A stretch of DNA of 64,000 nt from Rhodotorula mucilaginosa. Its lineage: Eukaryota; Basidiomycota; Microbotryomycetes; Sporidiobolales; Sporidiobolaceae. The position numbers and the translations under genes are program-made. Position 1 is the stretch's first letter. The number at the start of each line of letters is the position of its first letter. The notes beneath the pieces are model-generated. The model was not told the DNA's origin. It saw only the letters and a program-made list of their open reading frames with translations, and ran no database searches. Positions 12,163 through 24,677 of the stretch are shown piece by piece. The DNA lies in NCBI GenBank assembly GCA_034406715.1, contig CP137867.1, positions 868,001-932,000 of the forward strand, written 5' to 3'.

Positions 12163-15100
12163 ATGACTGCCAACTCACCTTCACTGCGGGACGTTCCCGC
12201 CGCTGCCTCTCCTCCAGCCAGTTCACCGTCAGTCACTGCGGACGCACCCAAACAGAGACGAGCAAGAGCGAAAGAGCAGCCAGACCGCGAGCTTCCACCT
12301 TGGCCGTCACCGTTTGCGCCTGCTACCGGTCGACCACCTCGACCTCGCCGAGTACACGGTTCGGCTTCTAGCATGGAGTCGTCGGCGACTCGAACCAGCT
12401 CGCGGGCGAAGGATGACGCCGACGTCGACGGTCAGCGGGGTCCGCAGGCAGCGACGTCTCCGCCGCTTGCACGACCACCTCCTGCGGAGAGAAACATGTC
12501 GACCGTATCGAACGCGCCCTCTGCTTCCTCGTCGGCCGCCGGAAACAGCGTACGCCGAAAACAGCGCAACAAGAACGATCGACCTCGACCGGCGAACGTT
12601 GCTGGTCCTTCGTTCCGGGTAGAGCAACGGCCGGCTCCCGCCCACTCCTGCTCGGAATGTCGGCAGTCGTACCGGTCGCAAGAGGGAGACAGCGCCAACG
12701 AGTCGAGCGCGAACCTCAGCGGGGATGAATCAGCCGACGGGAGCGTCGGTGGCGCAAGTCTCGCGGGCTCGACGTCCAGCAAGAAGCCGGTGTGGGCTAT
12801 CGGAGGCATCTTTCCAAAACACAACCGGCGGAGGCAGTCCAGCGCGGCAGGCTCGAGTCGGGCACCGGAGAGGAATCGTCAGCCCGCTCCGCTCGAAACG
12901 CCGGGCGCACCGCTGCATCGAACGCGGACAACTGGCTCTACAGTAGGAGTGAATCGCCGGATGCCCAGTCGACGCGAATCTCGTCAGTCTGCAGTGCCGG
13001 ACTCGTATCGTCGTCGTGCCTCAAAACCGGTGATCGAAACTATCGAGGGTGGTGGGACTCCCGGTTCGCAGGTCGTCGAGTCGGACGAGGAGAGTTCCGG
13101 GCAGTGGAATGCCTCCGAGCGGTCAAATCCGTTCGAGGACGTCATCCGCGCTCGATCTCGGACCGCTCCGCTCGACGTTGTCGTCAGCAACGACAGCGGT
13201 CGGTCGCAAGAGCCGCCGGCAGACGCAACCGAGGAACCGCCGCCGGAGGACGCGCAGCAGGACTCGCGTGGCGATGCAGACGATCTTGCGAAAGTCCAGT
13301 CGAGCGAGTCGAGCCCGACGGTCTGGGGCGAAGGTTCGCCTCGCGAAGAGAAGCCGGGAGAAAAGGCGGAGCAGAGCACCGAGGATGCCGAAAAGCAAGA
13401 CGCGCGCGACTTGGAGCACGCTCTCGACTCGCAGGAAGGTCACGACGCGGAGAACACCGGCCAGGCGCTCGGCGGCAAGCTGGACCAGCGGACGGATGAG
13501 TGGCGAGACGACACGGGCGAGGACATTCCCATCCGGAACCGGTGGGGGACTGTGCGATATGCGCTCCGAGAGCCGATGGCAGAGTTTCTCGGTATGTTCT
13601 GTTCCCTAATCTGATCTCGCGGGTGGCTCACTAGTTGCTTTTTGCAGGCACTCTTGTTCTTGTTGTCCTCGGCAACGGATGTGAGTCTCGTCGCCATCGC
13701 GCTTTCCCTCTGCTGTCATGCTGATCTGTACACGACACAGCTACTTGCCAGACAAAGCTCAGTCAAGAACAGGTGAGCTCTACGCTTCGGACTTGTCGAC
13801 TCGAGCAAACAGCTGATCCTCGTGCTTGCATCAGTTTGGCGCCTACTCGTCAGAAAACTGGGCCTGGGGCTTCGGCGTCATGACCGCGCTCTGTGCGTAT
13901 CCTCCCACTCGTCCTTTCGCTCATGACCAACGCTAAACGATTGCCTTCCATCCACCATCAGATGTCGCTGGCGGTATCTCGTGCGTTTTGAGGTCACCGG
14001 CGAAAGTTTGTAACTCAGCGTCGCTGACCGCTTTCTCCTCTCTATAGCGGTGGTCATGCGAATCCTTCGGTCACGATCGTGCTCGCCATCTTCCGCGGCT
14101 TCCCTTGGAAGGTGCGTTCTTGAAGAGACTCGCCTCTGGCACGCCCCGCTGATCCCCCTCCCTGTCGGCAGATGGTACCGCGTTACCTGATTGCGCAGGG
14201 TAGGTATCCGTGTCGTTCTCGTTCAATCGCTATGCTGACATGCAGATCCCCGCAGTTTTTGGCGCTTTCTGCGGCGCTCTCTTGCTTTACGGAAAGTGAG
14301 TCGTTGGGACCTCCCGATCGTGCCGCTAATCCTTGCTGACCAACTGAGTTGTCCGCAGTTATCAGCGAGCGATCCACGACTACGACCCGAACAAGTTATA
14401 TCAGGCACCTCCTGGCTCAAACATCAGCGCTACGCTGTTTGTCACCGCTCCGGCGTCGAATGTCGGATCGCCCGTGCAGGGTTTCTGTCAAGAGATCCTG
14501 GCCAGCGGGATTCTCACGATCGCCGTACTCGCTCTCGGAGACGAGGCGAGTTCTTCTCTGTCGTCCCAAGTCGACGAGAATAGAGTTCTGACCCTCCCTC
14601 TGGCGAATGCAGAATAACGCACCGCCTGGTGCCGGACTCGGTGCCATCGTGCTCGGCTTTGTTGTCGTCGCAATCGGCATGTCGAACGGATGGGTCAGCG
14701 GGTACGCGATCAATCCGGCGCGAGACCTCGGGCCTCGACTTGCACTATGGTGTGTCGGATATGGGAAGAACCTGTGGACGGACTTTTGGTACTGGTGGCT
14801 GCTCGGCGTGAGTTGTGCTTTTTCAGGTCAACACTCAGAGCCTTCATTGACACGGCTCGGTTCACAGCCCATTGCTGGAACGATCGTTGGAGGCATCGGA
14901 GGGGCGCTGCTGTACGATCTCTTGATCTTCACCGGGCCTGGCAGGTGCGTCGCGCTTTGCCACGAGCCCCAAGAGCTTCACGACCGAAACTGACAGCGAG
15001 TGGAGAGCAGTCCCGTCAATTACAGCACACGCGAACTCTGGATTGCTTCCGGCATTCCGACAGTGCACAACATGGTCTGGATCGCCCTCTCGCCGCACAA

Positions 15101-15552
15101 GCGCAAATCCCGACTCGCGCCTCCTCGGTTCGCCAACATGGAGCATGCAGCCGAAGCTGGTATTGTGGCACACGTTGCTCTCGATTCCGCCGCGACGGAT
15201 CGGCCTGGCAAGGCCAAGCCGGAGCAACTCAACGAGGCGACGCTGATTACCCGTTATCGTCGGGGACTTCAGAAGGTCTCGGAGCAGGGTACGCACGTCC
15301 TCTCATACGCTGCAGCGGGCACGACGAGGGACTGACACATTCGAGTTACTGCTTGCAGAGGAAGCAGATCGCCAGATCGAGGAGGAGCAGCACCGCCGGA
15401 TTCAAGAGAGTCTCGACGAAGAACGGCGGAGGCGAGGGATCATCCCTCCAGAGTCACCCGCAGGACGGGAGTCGCCCGTCGAGTCGGAGCACGAGGTCCG
15501 CGCCCACGACGAGGAGACGGAGGGTGTACATACATCGGCAGAGAGTAGATAG
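12163..15552 (+). CDS. Aquaglyceroporin (MIP family) with long N-terminal extension
   Basis: The first exon (12163-13591) encodes 476 residues of low-complexity Ser/Pro/Arg/Glu sequence. A chain of short exons then encodes a six-helix MIP channel: REPMAEFLGTLVLVVLGNG, the first pore motif in ISGGHANPSVTIVLA (NPS instead of NPA), FGAFCGALLLYG, GFCQEILASGILTIAVLAL, and the second motif GYAINPARDLGPR. Asp after NPAR is typical of glycerol-conducting members. The C-tail of about 170 residues is charged and ends near EEADRQIEEEQHRR. The long cytosolic tails recall yeast Fps1, where terminal extensions gate glycerol export under osmotic control; no Fps1 regulatory motif was identified here. I prefer ATG 12163; the frame is also open from 12055. 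Confidence 0.87.
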
Positions 15553-15871
15553 ACAGTACAGACGGCCGCCACAGACAATTTCATCTTTGTTTCTCGCTTC
15601 CTTCTTCACGCGCCTGGGGTTGCTTTCGAAGCCTCCGCTGCCCGCATAAAGAGAGAATTTATGCCTGACTATGTCATGGCAAGGCTCTTTGACTCCGCCT
15701 CGACGCAGTCATTTGCAGCTCGCGACTGCGGATCTCCGCGGCTCGAGTGTGCACCGCCACCGTGGGGCGACGATGTCATCCGTTCGTTGACGTTCCCTTC
15801 AAACCTGGCCTCACGCTACAAAGCTTGCCGGAGCGATATACTCAATACAGCACGTTTTGAACGAGTACACG
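15553..15871. other. Intergenic region after the aquaglyceroporin gene
   Basis: About 320 bases cover the channel gene's 3' region and the promoter of the small Cys-rich gene. No other feature is apparent. Confidence 0.3.
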
Positions 15872-16282
15872 ATGGTCGCTGAAACCCCGACGAGCAACGC
15901 CACCGCCACGTACCCACCACGAAACAGCCTCGAAGCGGCGCTCTCGAGCCCACGGACCGAGTCGATGGCGACCGTCAACCTGAATCAGGAGCAGCAGCCC
16001 GGGGCGAACGGGCAAGATACCTGCAACCAGGACGAGGCGGAGGCGATGCGGGTCCGTGGTGGCTGCATTCCGCTCGACGCCTGCGGGTGCGTCCTTTTTC
16101 TTTCAGAACGCTTCTTGGACACTCAGCGCTTTTGATTAACCTGATTGAAGTTTCGCAGATGCCCCAACGTCGAGTGCTGCTGTATGCTTTCTCCTTGTCT
16201 TGGCGCCGTCGATGCCGGGACCGTCTTTGATGGCTGACCTCGCTCGTTCTTTCGCACAGGCATCCCCTGCACCATCTCGTAA
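15872..16282 (+). CDS. Small protein with cysteine-rich C-terminus
   Basis: Exons 15872-16086, 16159-16181 and 16260-16282 give 86 residues. The N-terminal two thirds are polar and disordered (TPTSNATATYPPRNSLEAAL). The C-terminus is RGGCIPLDACGC followed by PNVECCCIPCTIS, eight cysteines in about 24 residues. Skipping the second intron would give another tail ending DAGTVFDG; the spliced form is preferred because a ctgac branch site and cag acceptor are present and it yields a compact Cys motif. The tail recalls small membrane-anchored Cys-rich proteins of the CYSTM kind or palmitoylated proteins, but I cannot assign it to a family. It converges on the CHORD gene. Confidence 0.6.
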
Positions 16283-16546
16283 CGATCTCCCGGTCCGCTC
16301 TCCCTGTACAAACAGACTCCCACCTTGACGAACGCGCCGCCTGTGTACAAGTCGTTTTTGTACCTGTAAACGTGATGGACACTTTGCTCTGCTTCACGCG
16401 CTTTCTTGCTTCCGGGGAGCACCGCGAAAAGTTGCTGTGAAAACGACATGGATGCGTAGATAATGCAAGAGAAGCTGACGAAAGCGAAGAAAGGGTCGTT
16501 CCTTCGGAGCTAGGGCAGACCGGAACCTGAGCCTCGCGCAGCATGG

Positions 16547-18086
16547 TCACCGTCCACCTGCGGCGTTGGTCTGGTCCAGGATCATCTCCTTGGCTCCGAC
16601 GGTACCGCGCCCACCTCCCGCCGAGAACGCCAGCTGGATCTGAAACTTTTTGGCCAGTTCCGGGTCGAGCGTGGTGATCGAGGGCCACGAGCGCGCGTCG
16701 GCTTTCGCGAGCGTGATCTCGCACTTGGTGCCGAGGATCTTGTAGGTCGAAGCAGCGGGATCGATCGGTCCGTAGAGGGGGAACGACTTGGTGAACCTTT
16801 TTCGGGCGGGGAGGAGCAGGTCGACGTGCATCTGCATGGCCGCAAAAGGAAGCCTCATCATCAGTTTTGGAGCTATGCGAAAGCGTCGAGGGATGTGCAA
16901 AAACCGACTCACCGCCTCGGCCTCAAACTTGACCGCACTCGTCTCCTTGTTGGCTTGCTTGCCAAAGACGCTCACAATGACCTGGGTCGGTGTCTGATAG
17001 TGGTCGACTCGGCACTCGACCAGTTCCTCCTTCTCTTCTTCCTCGGCCGACTTTTTCGGACCGACAAAGAGGTGACGGCCTGTCCGGCAGCCTTCGATGC
17101 GCACTAAGTCATGGCGTGGAGCAGGAACTTTAGCCGAGAATTCTCCGGCAAGGAAGAGGCAACGTCACTCACGGAACTCGTCGAATTCGAGCACTCGCCG
17201 TTTGCAACAAGAGTAGCCCTTGCTGCCTTCGTGCTGTGTGTTTAGTCCTGAAGGTTAGCACAGGACAAGCAAAGATGACGCGAAAGACAGCGCACAAAGA
17301 TCGGCTGTGATTCAAGGGCCGGCAAACACATGTCAGTTTATTTCGCCTCGCGCGCCGTGCAAAAGGAAAACGCCGCAAGACTCACCACACCCGGGTGGTA
17401 CTTGCACTCGCCGTCGGTCCGCTCGCCTCCGTCGTACTCTTGTCCGCACGCCTTGCGCTTGCACCGCGTTCCCTTTTCGACCGTGGCGTCCGGGTCATCC
17501 TGCACTTCGACGTACTCTGTCGACTGGGGCTTTGGCGGTTCCTGTGCCGCGACGGGTTTCGGTCCTCCGAGCGGCAGCGACCCGCTCGGACTCTTGAACG
17601 CCGAGTCGTTCACAATAGATTTGGTGCCGTACACTTCCTTGCCGTCTGCGGATGTGCTAGTCGGTGCGGATTCGACGCGGGGGGTCGCCTTGGGTGCGCC
17701 CTCGGGTGCTTCGACCGAGTGAGATCCGGTCGCGCAAGGCGGGATCTTCATAAAGTCGTCAAAGTCGGTCACGGCTGGCGCGGCAGAAGGAACGGTCAGG
17801 GCCGGAGTTCTGCGGCTAGAGAAGGGCGAGGAGGGTCGTGCAGACTAACGCTTGTTGACATCCGAGCAGCACGAGTAGCTCTTGAGACCCTCGTGGAACA
17901 CTATCAACGGGAGCTCATCGTCAGTGCCCGTCCAGCCGATAAGGACGCAGGTTGTGAGCGAACGTCGGCGAGGCAGACGGACTGACCCGGACCGCCTGGG
18001 TGGAAAGAGCATGCCGCGTCGCCGTTGTTGGCCGGGTCGAACTGCTGGCCGCAGCCTCTCCGAGTGCACGTAGCCAAGGTCGCCAT
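16547..18086 (-). CDS. CHORD- and CS-domain HSP90 co-chaperone (CHORDC1/RAR1-like)
   Basis: Several exons encode two CHORD zinc domains and a CS domain. CHORD1 runs from TCTRRGCGQQFDPANNGD through CSFHPGGPVFHEGLKSYSCC to VTDFDDFMKIPPC. CHORD2 runs from TRCKRKACGQEYDGGERTD through ECKYHPGV and GSKGYSCCKRRVLEFDEF to EGCRTGRH. The CS domain follows: ECRVDHYQTPTQVIVSVFGK, MQMHVDLLLPARKRFTK, FPLYGPIDPAASTYKILG. The Cys/His ligands look complete. A Ser/Thr/Pro linker of about 80 residues separates the CHORDs. Animal CHORDC1 (Morgana) binds HSP90 and regulates centrosome and stress functions; plant RAR1 supports NLR proteins. The fungal role is inferred from the family only. Start ATG 18086 precedes MATLATCTRRGC directly. 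Confidence 0.9.
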
Positions 18087-18420
18087 CCCGTCGAGTCTAT
18101 GCGGGTAGAGCAGCCCTCGCAGTGGTGACGCGACTGAGAAGGAGCGAAATTCGAGCCGCTTCCGCGTGGAACGGCCTCGCGACAAAGGCCGACCTTGCTA
18201 TAGCTTGTGCTGGGTAGCGAGTGATTGTAGGTGATGTATGAAAGCGTATAGATATTTCCTGGAGCGCTCCCAGGGCGAAAGAGGGAATCAGCTGAAACAA
18301 CCAGCTGCAGCATGCGCAGCTGCGAACGATTCGGGTCTGCGACCGACCCTCGTCCTATGCTCAAAGAAACGAGCTAGAGAATCCCAGGTGCCGACTATCA
18401 AGCGCGCAACTCGCACGAGC
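18087..18420. promoter_or_regulatory. Divergent region between CHORD and Mg-transporter genes
   Basis: About 334 bases separate the divergent start codons. The transporter frame is open upstream to 18238 without coding character. Nothing else is seen. Confidence 0.35.
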
Positions 18421-21400
18421 ATGTCGTCCCCGGTCCACACGCCGGCGCTCAACCCGGAAACCGGTCGTCAAGCCGAGCAGGACGCACACCTCGCCGCATC
18501 CCTCACCAACGCAGGACGTACGCGCAGCGGGACCCTGATCAGGCACACTACGGATGAGCAGCTGAATGGGGTCGGCTCGCCCGGCGCCGCTGCTGCGTCG
18601 ACTCCGCAGCGCAGCACCACCGCCGTGACCTCCTTCCAACCAGACTCCTCGCGCAGGAGGCCTTCGTTCAGCCAGACCCGCAGCGGCGACAGTGCCATCG
18701 ATGCCATGGGTCACCTCGCAGACGACCTCGCCCGCGAAGACCGCGAAGAGGAAGCCCGGCTCGCTCACGAGCAGCAGCAGCACCTCCCGCGCCGCTCTTC
18801 TACCGCAGAGACCGTTCGGGAACTCGATCGCGAAGCTGCAGCGATTGCAAGCATGCGGGCGCGCCGGCAGCAGCAACCGCAGCACCCTTACCATGGCACG
18901 CCGTCGAGCATGCCCCGGTCGGCCGTCGCTGCGAGACTGTACCTGCAGCAGAATCGGAGCGACTCGAGCATCGACAGCAACGGCGGCGCCTTCATCGATC
19001 ACCGTCGACAGCCTCACTCGCTCTCGATCGGAGCCTCGCCGCGCACCGTCGCTGGCGGCGGCGGCAAAACTTCGGCGCGCAGTCCCGAAATCATGCCGAT
19101 CGGCGGCGGCGTCAGCACGAGCGCCCGAAAAGGTGGCGGCAGCAGCGGGTTGCGCCGGTACAGCTCGAGCGCCGATGCGGACGATTCGTACACACGCTCG
19201 CCGACGTCTCCGCGACTGTTCGACCCGGCGATCGCAGCGCGTGGATACAGCGTCAGCCCGGACGATGGAGACGACCACGACGGCCGCGACCACGAGCGGT
19301 CTCGTCCGGTCCATTTCCTGGACCGGCAGCCGTCTCGCGGATCCCTGCACTCGCAGATGAGCGGACACTCGTCCTCGCGCGGCAGCGGTCACGGAACTCC
19401 GCGCGACACGCCGTACAACGTCGACATGTCGCGTCCCGGATCCGGGTTCGGCAAGCCCGAGGATGACATCTGTTTCCCGGCGCACGGCGCCGCCCCCGAG
19501 CTCGACTACATCGACATGCGTGACGCAGACCATCATCATCACCATCACCACCATCACGAAGGCGCCTACGCTGACCCGGCCGAGGCCGTTCCGCTTCCGG
19601 GCGTGCTCCCCAACTTCCCCTTCCCCTTCGACTTTGGTGCGCTTGAAGATTTTGCTGAGCACGAGCGCGAAGGGATGCCGATCCCGAGCGCGCGCAAGCG
19701 GAGAGGCGGAGGTGGCGCCGTGGCGGGCGGGGAAGATTACGGCGTTTCCTCTGCGACCGCGATGCAGGGGCGCTCGCCCGGAGGGACCGCGATCGGCACC
19801 AGCTACGAGAACGAAGCTGCTTCGCCTCGTACTGGCGCCATGGGCGGCGGTCGAAGGAGGCGCATGAGCGAAGGGGTCACGCACGGCGGCCGGATGCGCC
19901 GCAAGCTCGCCCTGTTCGAAGGTGCCGGCGACGATCTCGGGGTGGCGAGCCCGACCACCCTTGGCAATGCAAACGGCGTCGCTGGTGGTGCACCTCTTTC
20001 GGACACCAAGACGCCGTTGTTGGCCGAGCGGCGCGGCGCTGGCGGCTACGGCGCGGCGGTCGGGCCGGACGGACGCAAGACGGGCGGGGCTCGACCGTAC
20101 CGCTTCTCGTTCTACTCGAACTCTCTGCCGACGACGATACATGCCCGATCGCTGGCCGAACTGCCGGCAGAAGGACAGACCTTCGAGGAGCTGTTCTGTG
20201 GTAGCCGGCCTCACGGAGAGGACGAAGCTGCCGCCGAACACCACCAACACCCACAAGCTCCTTCTGCTGTCAGTCTCGACGGGCGGCTAGCCAACCTGGC
20301 CTCGAGCCAGCAGCACAGCAATTCGGGCGCCGCAACGCCGATGAGCACCGTCAACAACGCCTCGACTTCTAAGCTGCTCGGGTCGCTGCCCGCCGGAGTC
20401 TCGGCGACGACGATGAGGAACGATCGGCCAAAGACGGCAGTCATGCGGAGTGACGAGGACGCCGAGGCCAACACTTGGTGGCTCGACGTGACCTGCCCGA
20501 CCGACCAAGAGATGAAGACGCTCAGCAAGGTGCGCTTTCGTTCTCCCCTCCACCAGCCCTCATGTAAGCTGACTTATTTGCACACGCCCTCAGGTCTTTG
20601 GCATCCACCCTCTCACGACAGAGGATATCCAGATGGAGGAGACGCGAGAAAAGATCGAGCTCTTCCGGAACTACTACTTTGTCTGCTTCCGCTCGTTCGA
20701 GCAGGACCCGTACTCGCCGACCTACCTCGAACCGCTCAACATGTACATCATCGTGTTCCGGGAGGGAACCCTTTCCGTGCGTCGACCTGACTTTCTTGGC
20801 GGTGGCATCCCAGGCTGCCAGTAACTGACTCAATTTGAGCGGTCCGGTTCTCAAAGTTCCACTTCCGCGGCACGCCGCACCCACAAAATGTTCGTCGCCG
20901 GATCAAGCAGCTCAAGGATTACATCAACGTCACCTCGGACTGGATCTCGTATGCCTTGATCGACGACATCACCGATGCCTTCGGTCCTCTGATCCAGAAC
21001 ATCGAATACGAGGTCGACTCGATCGATGAACTCGTGCTGATTTTGAAGGAGGCGGAGCAGAGTGACATGCTGAGGCGGTGAGCTTGAGCGTCGTTTTACG
21101 GGTTTCCTCCCTCTCCTCGCTGACCGATCCGACCCTCTCTCTGTTCGCCTCCCCGCTCGCGCAGAATCGGCACATGCCGCAAAAAAGTCATGGGCCTGCT
21201 GCGATTAATGGGGAACAAAGCCGACGTCGTCAAAGGGTTGTCGAAGCGCTGCAACGAGAACTGGTCGGTCGCGCCGAAATCCGACATTGTACGCGTTTCT
21301 TCCGGTCCTGCGCCGCGTTGGGGTCCTGTCTCCTCGGGAACGCCGCACTGATTGCGCTTCTACCTCCCACAGGGGCTGTACTTGTCCGACATTCAAGACC

Positions 21401-21973
21401 ACATCACGACGAGCACGCAGAACTTGACGCACTACGAAAAGATTCTGTCGCGGTCGCACTCGAATTACCTCGCGCAGATTTCGATCGAAATGTAGGTATC
21501 CTCTCTTGCGCTGCTGATGTGACGATTTCCCGCTGACGTGTTGCCGCCACGCCGCAGGACCGACGCCAACAACCAGATCAACGACGTCCTCTCCAAGCTG
21601 ACGGCGCTCGGTACTGTTCTCATTCCGGTGCGCACACTCTGCCCTCATCTTTGTGGCACACGGCAGACTGATCTCGTCCTGCTCAGATGAATTTGGTCAC
21701 CGGTCTGTGGGGCATGAACGTCAACGTCCCGGGCCAGGAAGCGGCGGGTCTCAACTGGTTCTTTGGCGTGAGTCTTCCTGCTGAGCGGCGAACATTAGGA
21801 GGCAAGCACCCCACTGACGCCCCCCTCTGTCCCCAGATCCTTGGCTGTCTGGCTGCCTTTGCTGTCGTTGGAGCTTTCCTCACGTACAGGGTAAGCCGCG
21901 CATTGTCGTCTCCCACAAGCCCTTGCGCAATACTGATGGCCTGCTCCCCCTGCAGTTCTTTGTCCGGAGATGA
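18421..21973 (+). CDS. CorA/ALR1-type Mg2+ transporter
   Basis: The first exon (18421-20529) encodes about 700 mostly disordered residues. The CorA core then begins with FGIHPLTTEDIQMEETREK, FRNYYFVCFRSFEQDP and MYIIVFREGTLS, and continues with FHFRGTPHPQNVRRRIKQ, DWISYALIDDITDAFGPLIQ and IGTCRKKVMGLLRLM. The first pore helix carries TGLWGMNVNVPG, whose GMN signature is diagnostic, and the second membrane helix is ILGCLAAFAVVGAFLTYR, ending at FFVRR. This matches yeast Alr1/Alr2/Mnr2. The N-terminal tail holds nine consecutive His (19531-19557) next to an acidic patch, a possible metal-sensing element. Low-complexity Gly/Ser/Gln regions are frequent. Introns are short; exons 20594-20776 and 20857-21077 are clear. 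Confidence 0.88.
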
Positions 21974-22268
21974 GGATCTAGCTCTCGCAAGTCTCGCCGA
22001 AGGGATACCACACCTGTATACTCTCACGACGGCCCTCTTGTCGGCTTTTGTTTTGCTTCATATATGTTGTCCTGCGATCATTCTGTCCCGTTCGTTCGCC
22101 TCTGTAGCGTAGATTCTCGCTGTACCATTTCTTGAAGACTGGGCAGGCTTCTGGCATGGCTTATGGCTACGGACTTTGAAGGAAGCTGACACGCGTCGCG
22201 GAGCGCGACGCAATTTCAAGTTCTCCAGCGACTGCAGCTGCTGCTGCTACTTACGCAAAGACTCGGCC

Positions 22269-24677
22269 ATGCTCGCGGAACTCGATCTCGCTCTGAGCAG
22301 GCCGACGGAGCTCATCCAGCAGCTGTTCGAGCAGCATGGGTCGCTGGACGGCCTCGAGCAGGTCATTGCGGACCGCTTCACCTCGTTGATCAAAGATGGC
22401 GGCGCTCTGGCTCAGGTGCGTGCTTCCAAGGGGGGACGGGGGCTACAGAATCGCAGCTGACATCGCTACGCGCAGGTTCCCAGCCTTACGTCCCTTTCGA
22501 CCGTGGACAAGCTGCCGGCGAATGGCTCTCTGGTCCGGTTCCGAGGAATGGTGCAGGACACGGGACTCGGCGGCGAGCTCTTCCCAGCTACCAACGCCGA
22601 CGGGAGCAAGTTGTTCATGTACGGGAGGGAGGACGACGCGGCGGATGTTGCGGTATGTTCCCGAGGCGACCGACTCTCGCACGAATATGGGAGCTGGACT
22701 GATGCGCCTCTTCGCTCACAGGCCGAGGACTACTCGAAACTGCGCGAGCGGCAACTCTTCTACGTCGTTAGTGTGCCGGGAGAAACTGCCTGGGCGAAGG
22801 AGGTGAGTTGCTTGCAGGAGAGTTGCCCCGAGAGTAGCGTTGACCGTGAACTCTTCTCGACGCAACGCAGAGCCTCGACCAGGCGCCCGCCGAAGGTGCG
22901 TGTTTCTTGCGGGATTCGCAGCTTATTGAAGAGCTAGTCTGATCTGTGCTACCCTTGCCTCAGCTCTGCGAGGAGCGCTGGAGAATTTGTCGCTCAAGGA
23001 CGGAGCGGCGGCTTCGCACTTGACTGCGCACAAGAATCCCATCCCTACGGAACCCAGCTTCGGACTCGTTGCTAAGGTACGAGCATCCGCTCAAATTGGA
23101 TCTCGTCGTCGCCTGCGTGTTGACTTGTCAGCGTGTGCCGCAGATTTACGGCGAGACGGACGAGAGCCTGAAGACGACGGACGTGCGCGAGTTTGTCGGC
23201 GTGCTGGGCGCAACAAGGTACGCTTGCCTTCCCCGGAGTGCTATGAGACGATAGCTGATCCATGAAAGCCACGATTCGACGACAGCTGGTCTACCGGTCT
23301 CGAGGACCCGTCGAGCGCAGAGGCATCCGAGTCCCTCTTGACGGTTCCGGCACTCCACGTCCTCTTCAGCTCGCCTGCTCCGCGACCCTCTGGACCGGAA
23401 CTTCCGTCGTCAGAGTCAAGAGCTGCACTGCGAAATGAGCTCGTGGATTACCTGGCATCGAGCCTGGGCGAAGACCGCGATGCCGCCGAATGGTTGCTCC
23501 TTGCTCTCGTCGCCCGCATGTAAGCCCACCAGCCAACCCTTCCCCCTCCTTCTAAGGACCGGTTATTGACGCTCGCATTGGCACGCTCGCAGTCACACCC
23601 GACACGCGACCGGTATGGCGCTCGGCAGCATGTCGTTGAACCTCGCCCTTCCCAACGGTTTCTCGACCGACATCGGCCAGGCGATCGAAGCGCTCGTCCC
23701 GGCCGCGGCCGCACTCGACTTGACGATCGAGACGCTCAATGATGCCAAGACGCGGTTGGCGCCGCGGAGTCGAGACGAGACGCTCGATGCGGGGCGGTTG
23801 CAGCTTGCGCCGGGGACGGCTGTCGTCGTCGACTTGCGCAAGCTGGGAGAGGGTAAACTGGAAGACACTGGTGCGCTTCGTGCATCTATTTTGGGGGCCG
23901 ACCCGGTGGAAGGAGGCTGACTTGCGCTTGCCTGTGCGTGGGCCTCCAGGCGTGCGGAATCTGCGGCATCTCGCGACGGCCATCACGCAACAAAAGCTCG
24001 CGTACGAGTTTCCGTACTCGTCTTTCGAGCTCGATACCGACTTGAACTTTGTCTTGCTGAGCGAAGGCAAGGCGATCCTGCCGGTAGGTCCGAATTTCCT
24101 GCTGAACACGATACGAAGACCTGACCCGACTCTTCTATGATTTCAGACTGATTGCGTCGACTACGTTCGACCCACCTCGTCGTCGGGACAGCCGGTGCGG
24201 CCCGACGCGAGCAAGCTCGACGAGTTCCGGGGCTACATCGCCGCGATGAAGCATTCGCAGTTCTCGATCCCAGCCGAGATGTCCGAGGTGCGTTTCGTGT
24301 CCGTCTTGGGTCTGCCCGACGAACACGGGGCGTGCGTGCTAATATGCGCGCTCTGCCGCTCAGGTGATCCAAAGCGACTTTGTTGAGCGCCGGCAGGCGT
24401 CCCAAGGCGGTGAAGCGATGACGCAGGACGACCTGCTCTTCCGGATGACGGCTGCCAGGTGCGTTTCCGTTCCCTCGCTGTTTGCCTTGGGCGCCCCCCT
24501 CGGTGATTCAGCTCGCTGATCAGGGGTGTGGGTGTCCCTCTTCGCAGGCTTCTCGCCCTGTCGTACGGCGAGACTGAACTGAGCAAGGTGGCGTGGATGC
24601 GGACGGCGGAGCTGGACGACCGGAGGAAGGAGCGGTTCCCAGTTGTGCCTGCGCAGCAGCAGCAGCAGCGAGCATGA
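22269..24677 (+). CDS. MCMBP: MCM complex-binding protein (MCMBP/ETG1)
   Basis: A multi-exon gene whose protein aligns along the human MCMBP. Landmarks are PTELIQQLFEQHGSLDG (N-terminus), NGSLVRFRGMVQDTGLGGE, LRERQLFYVVSVPGETAWAK, VPQIYGETDESLK, VPALHVLFSSPAP, EDRDAAEWLLLALVARIHTR, LNLALPNGFSTDIGQAIEAL, TRLAPRSRDETLDAGRLQL, GVRNLRHLATAITQQKLAYE, EGKAILPTDC, and the C-terminal DFVERRQASQGGEAMTQDDL plus LSKVAWMRTAELDDRR. MCMBP dissociates and stabilises MCM2-7 pools and supports genome integrity; baker's yeast lacks it while many other fungi keep it. ATG 22269 (ggccATGctc) is the first Met of the conserved part. It ends with a short poly-Gln run and the stop at 24675-24677. Confidence 0.92.

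Noticed and set aside
16123-16449. Minus-strand open frame starting MSFSQQLFAVLPGSKK
   Set aside because: It is antisense to the last exons and 3' region of the Cys-rich gene, has no recognisable domain, and its frame crosses signals used by the plus-strand gene. It might be real, but evidence is too thin.
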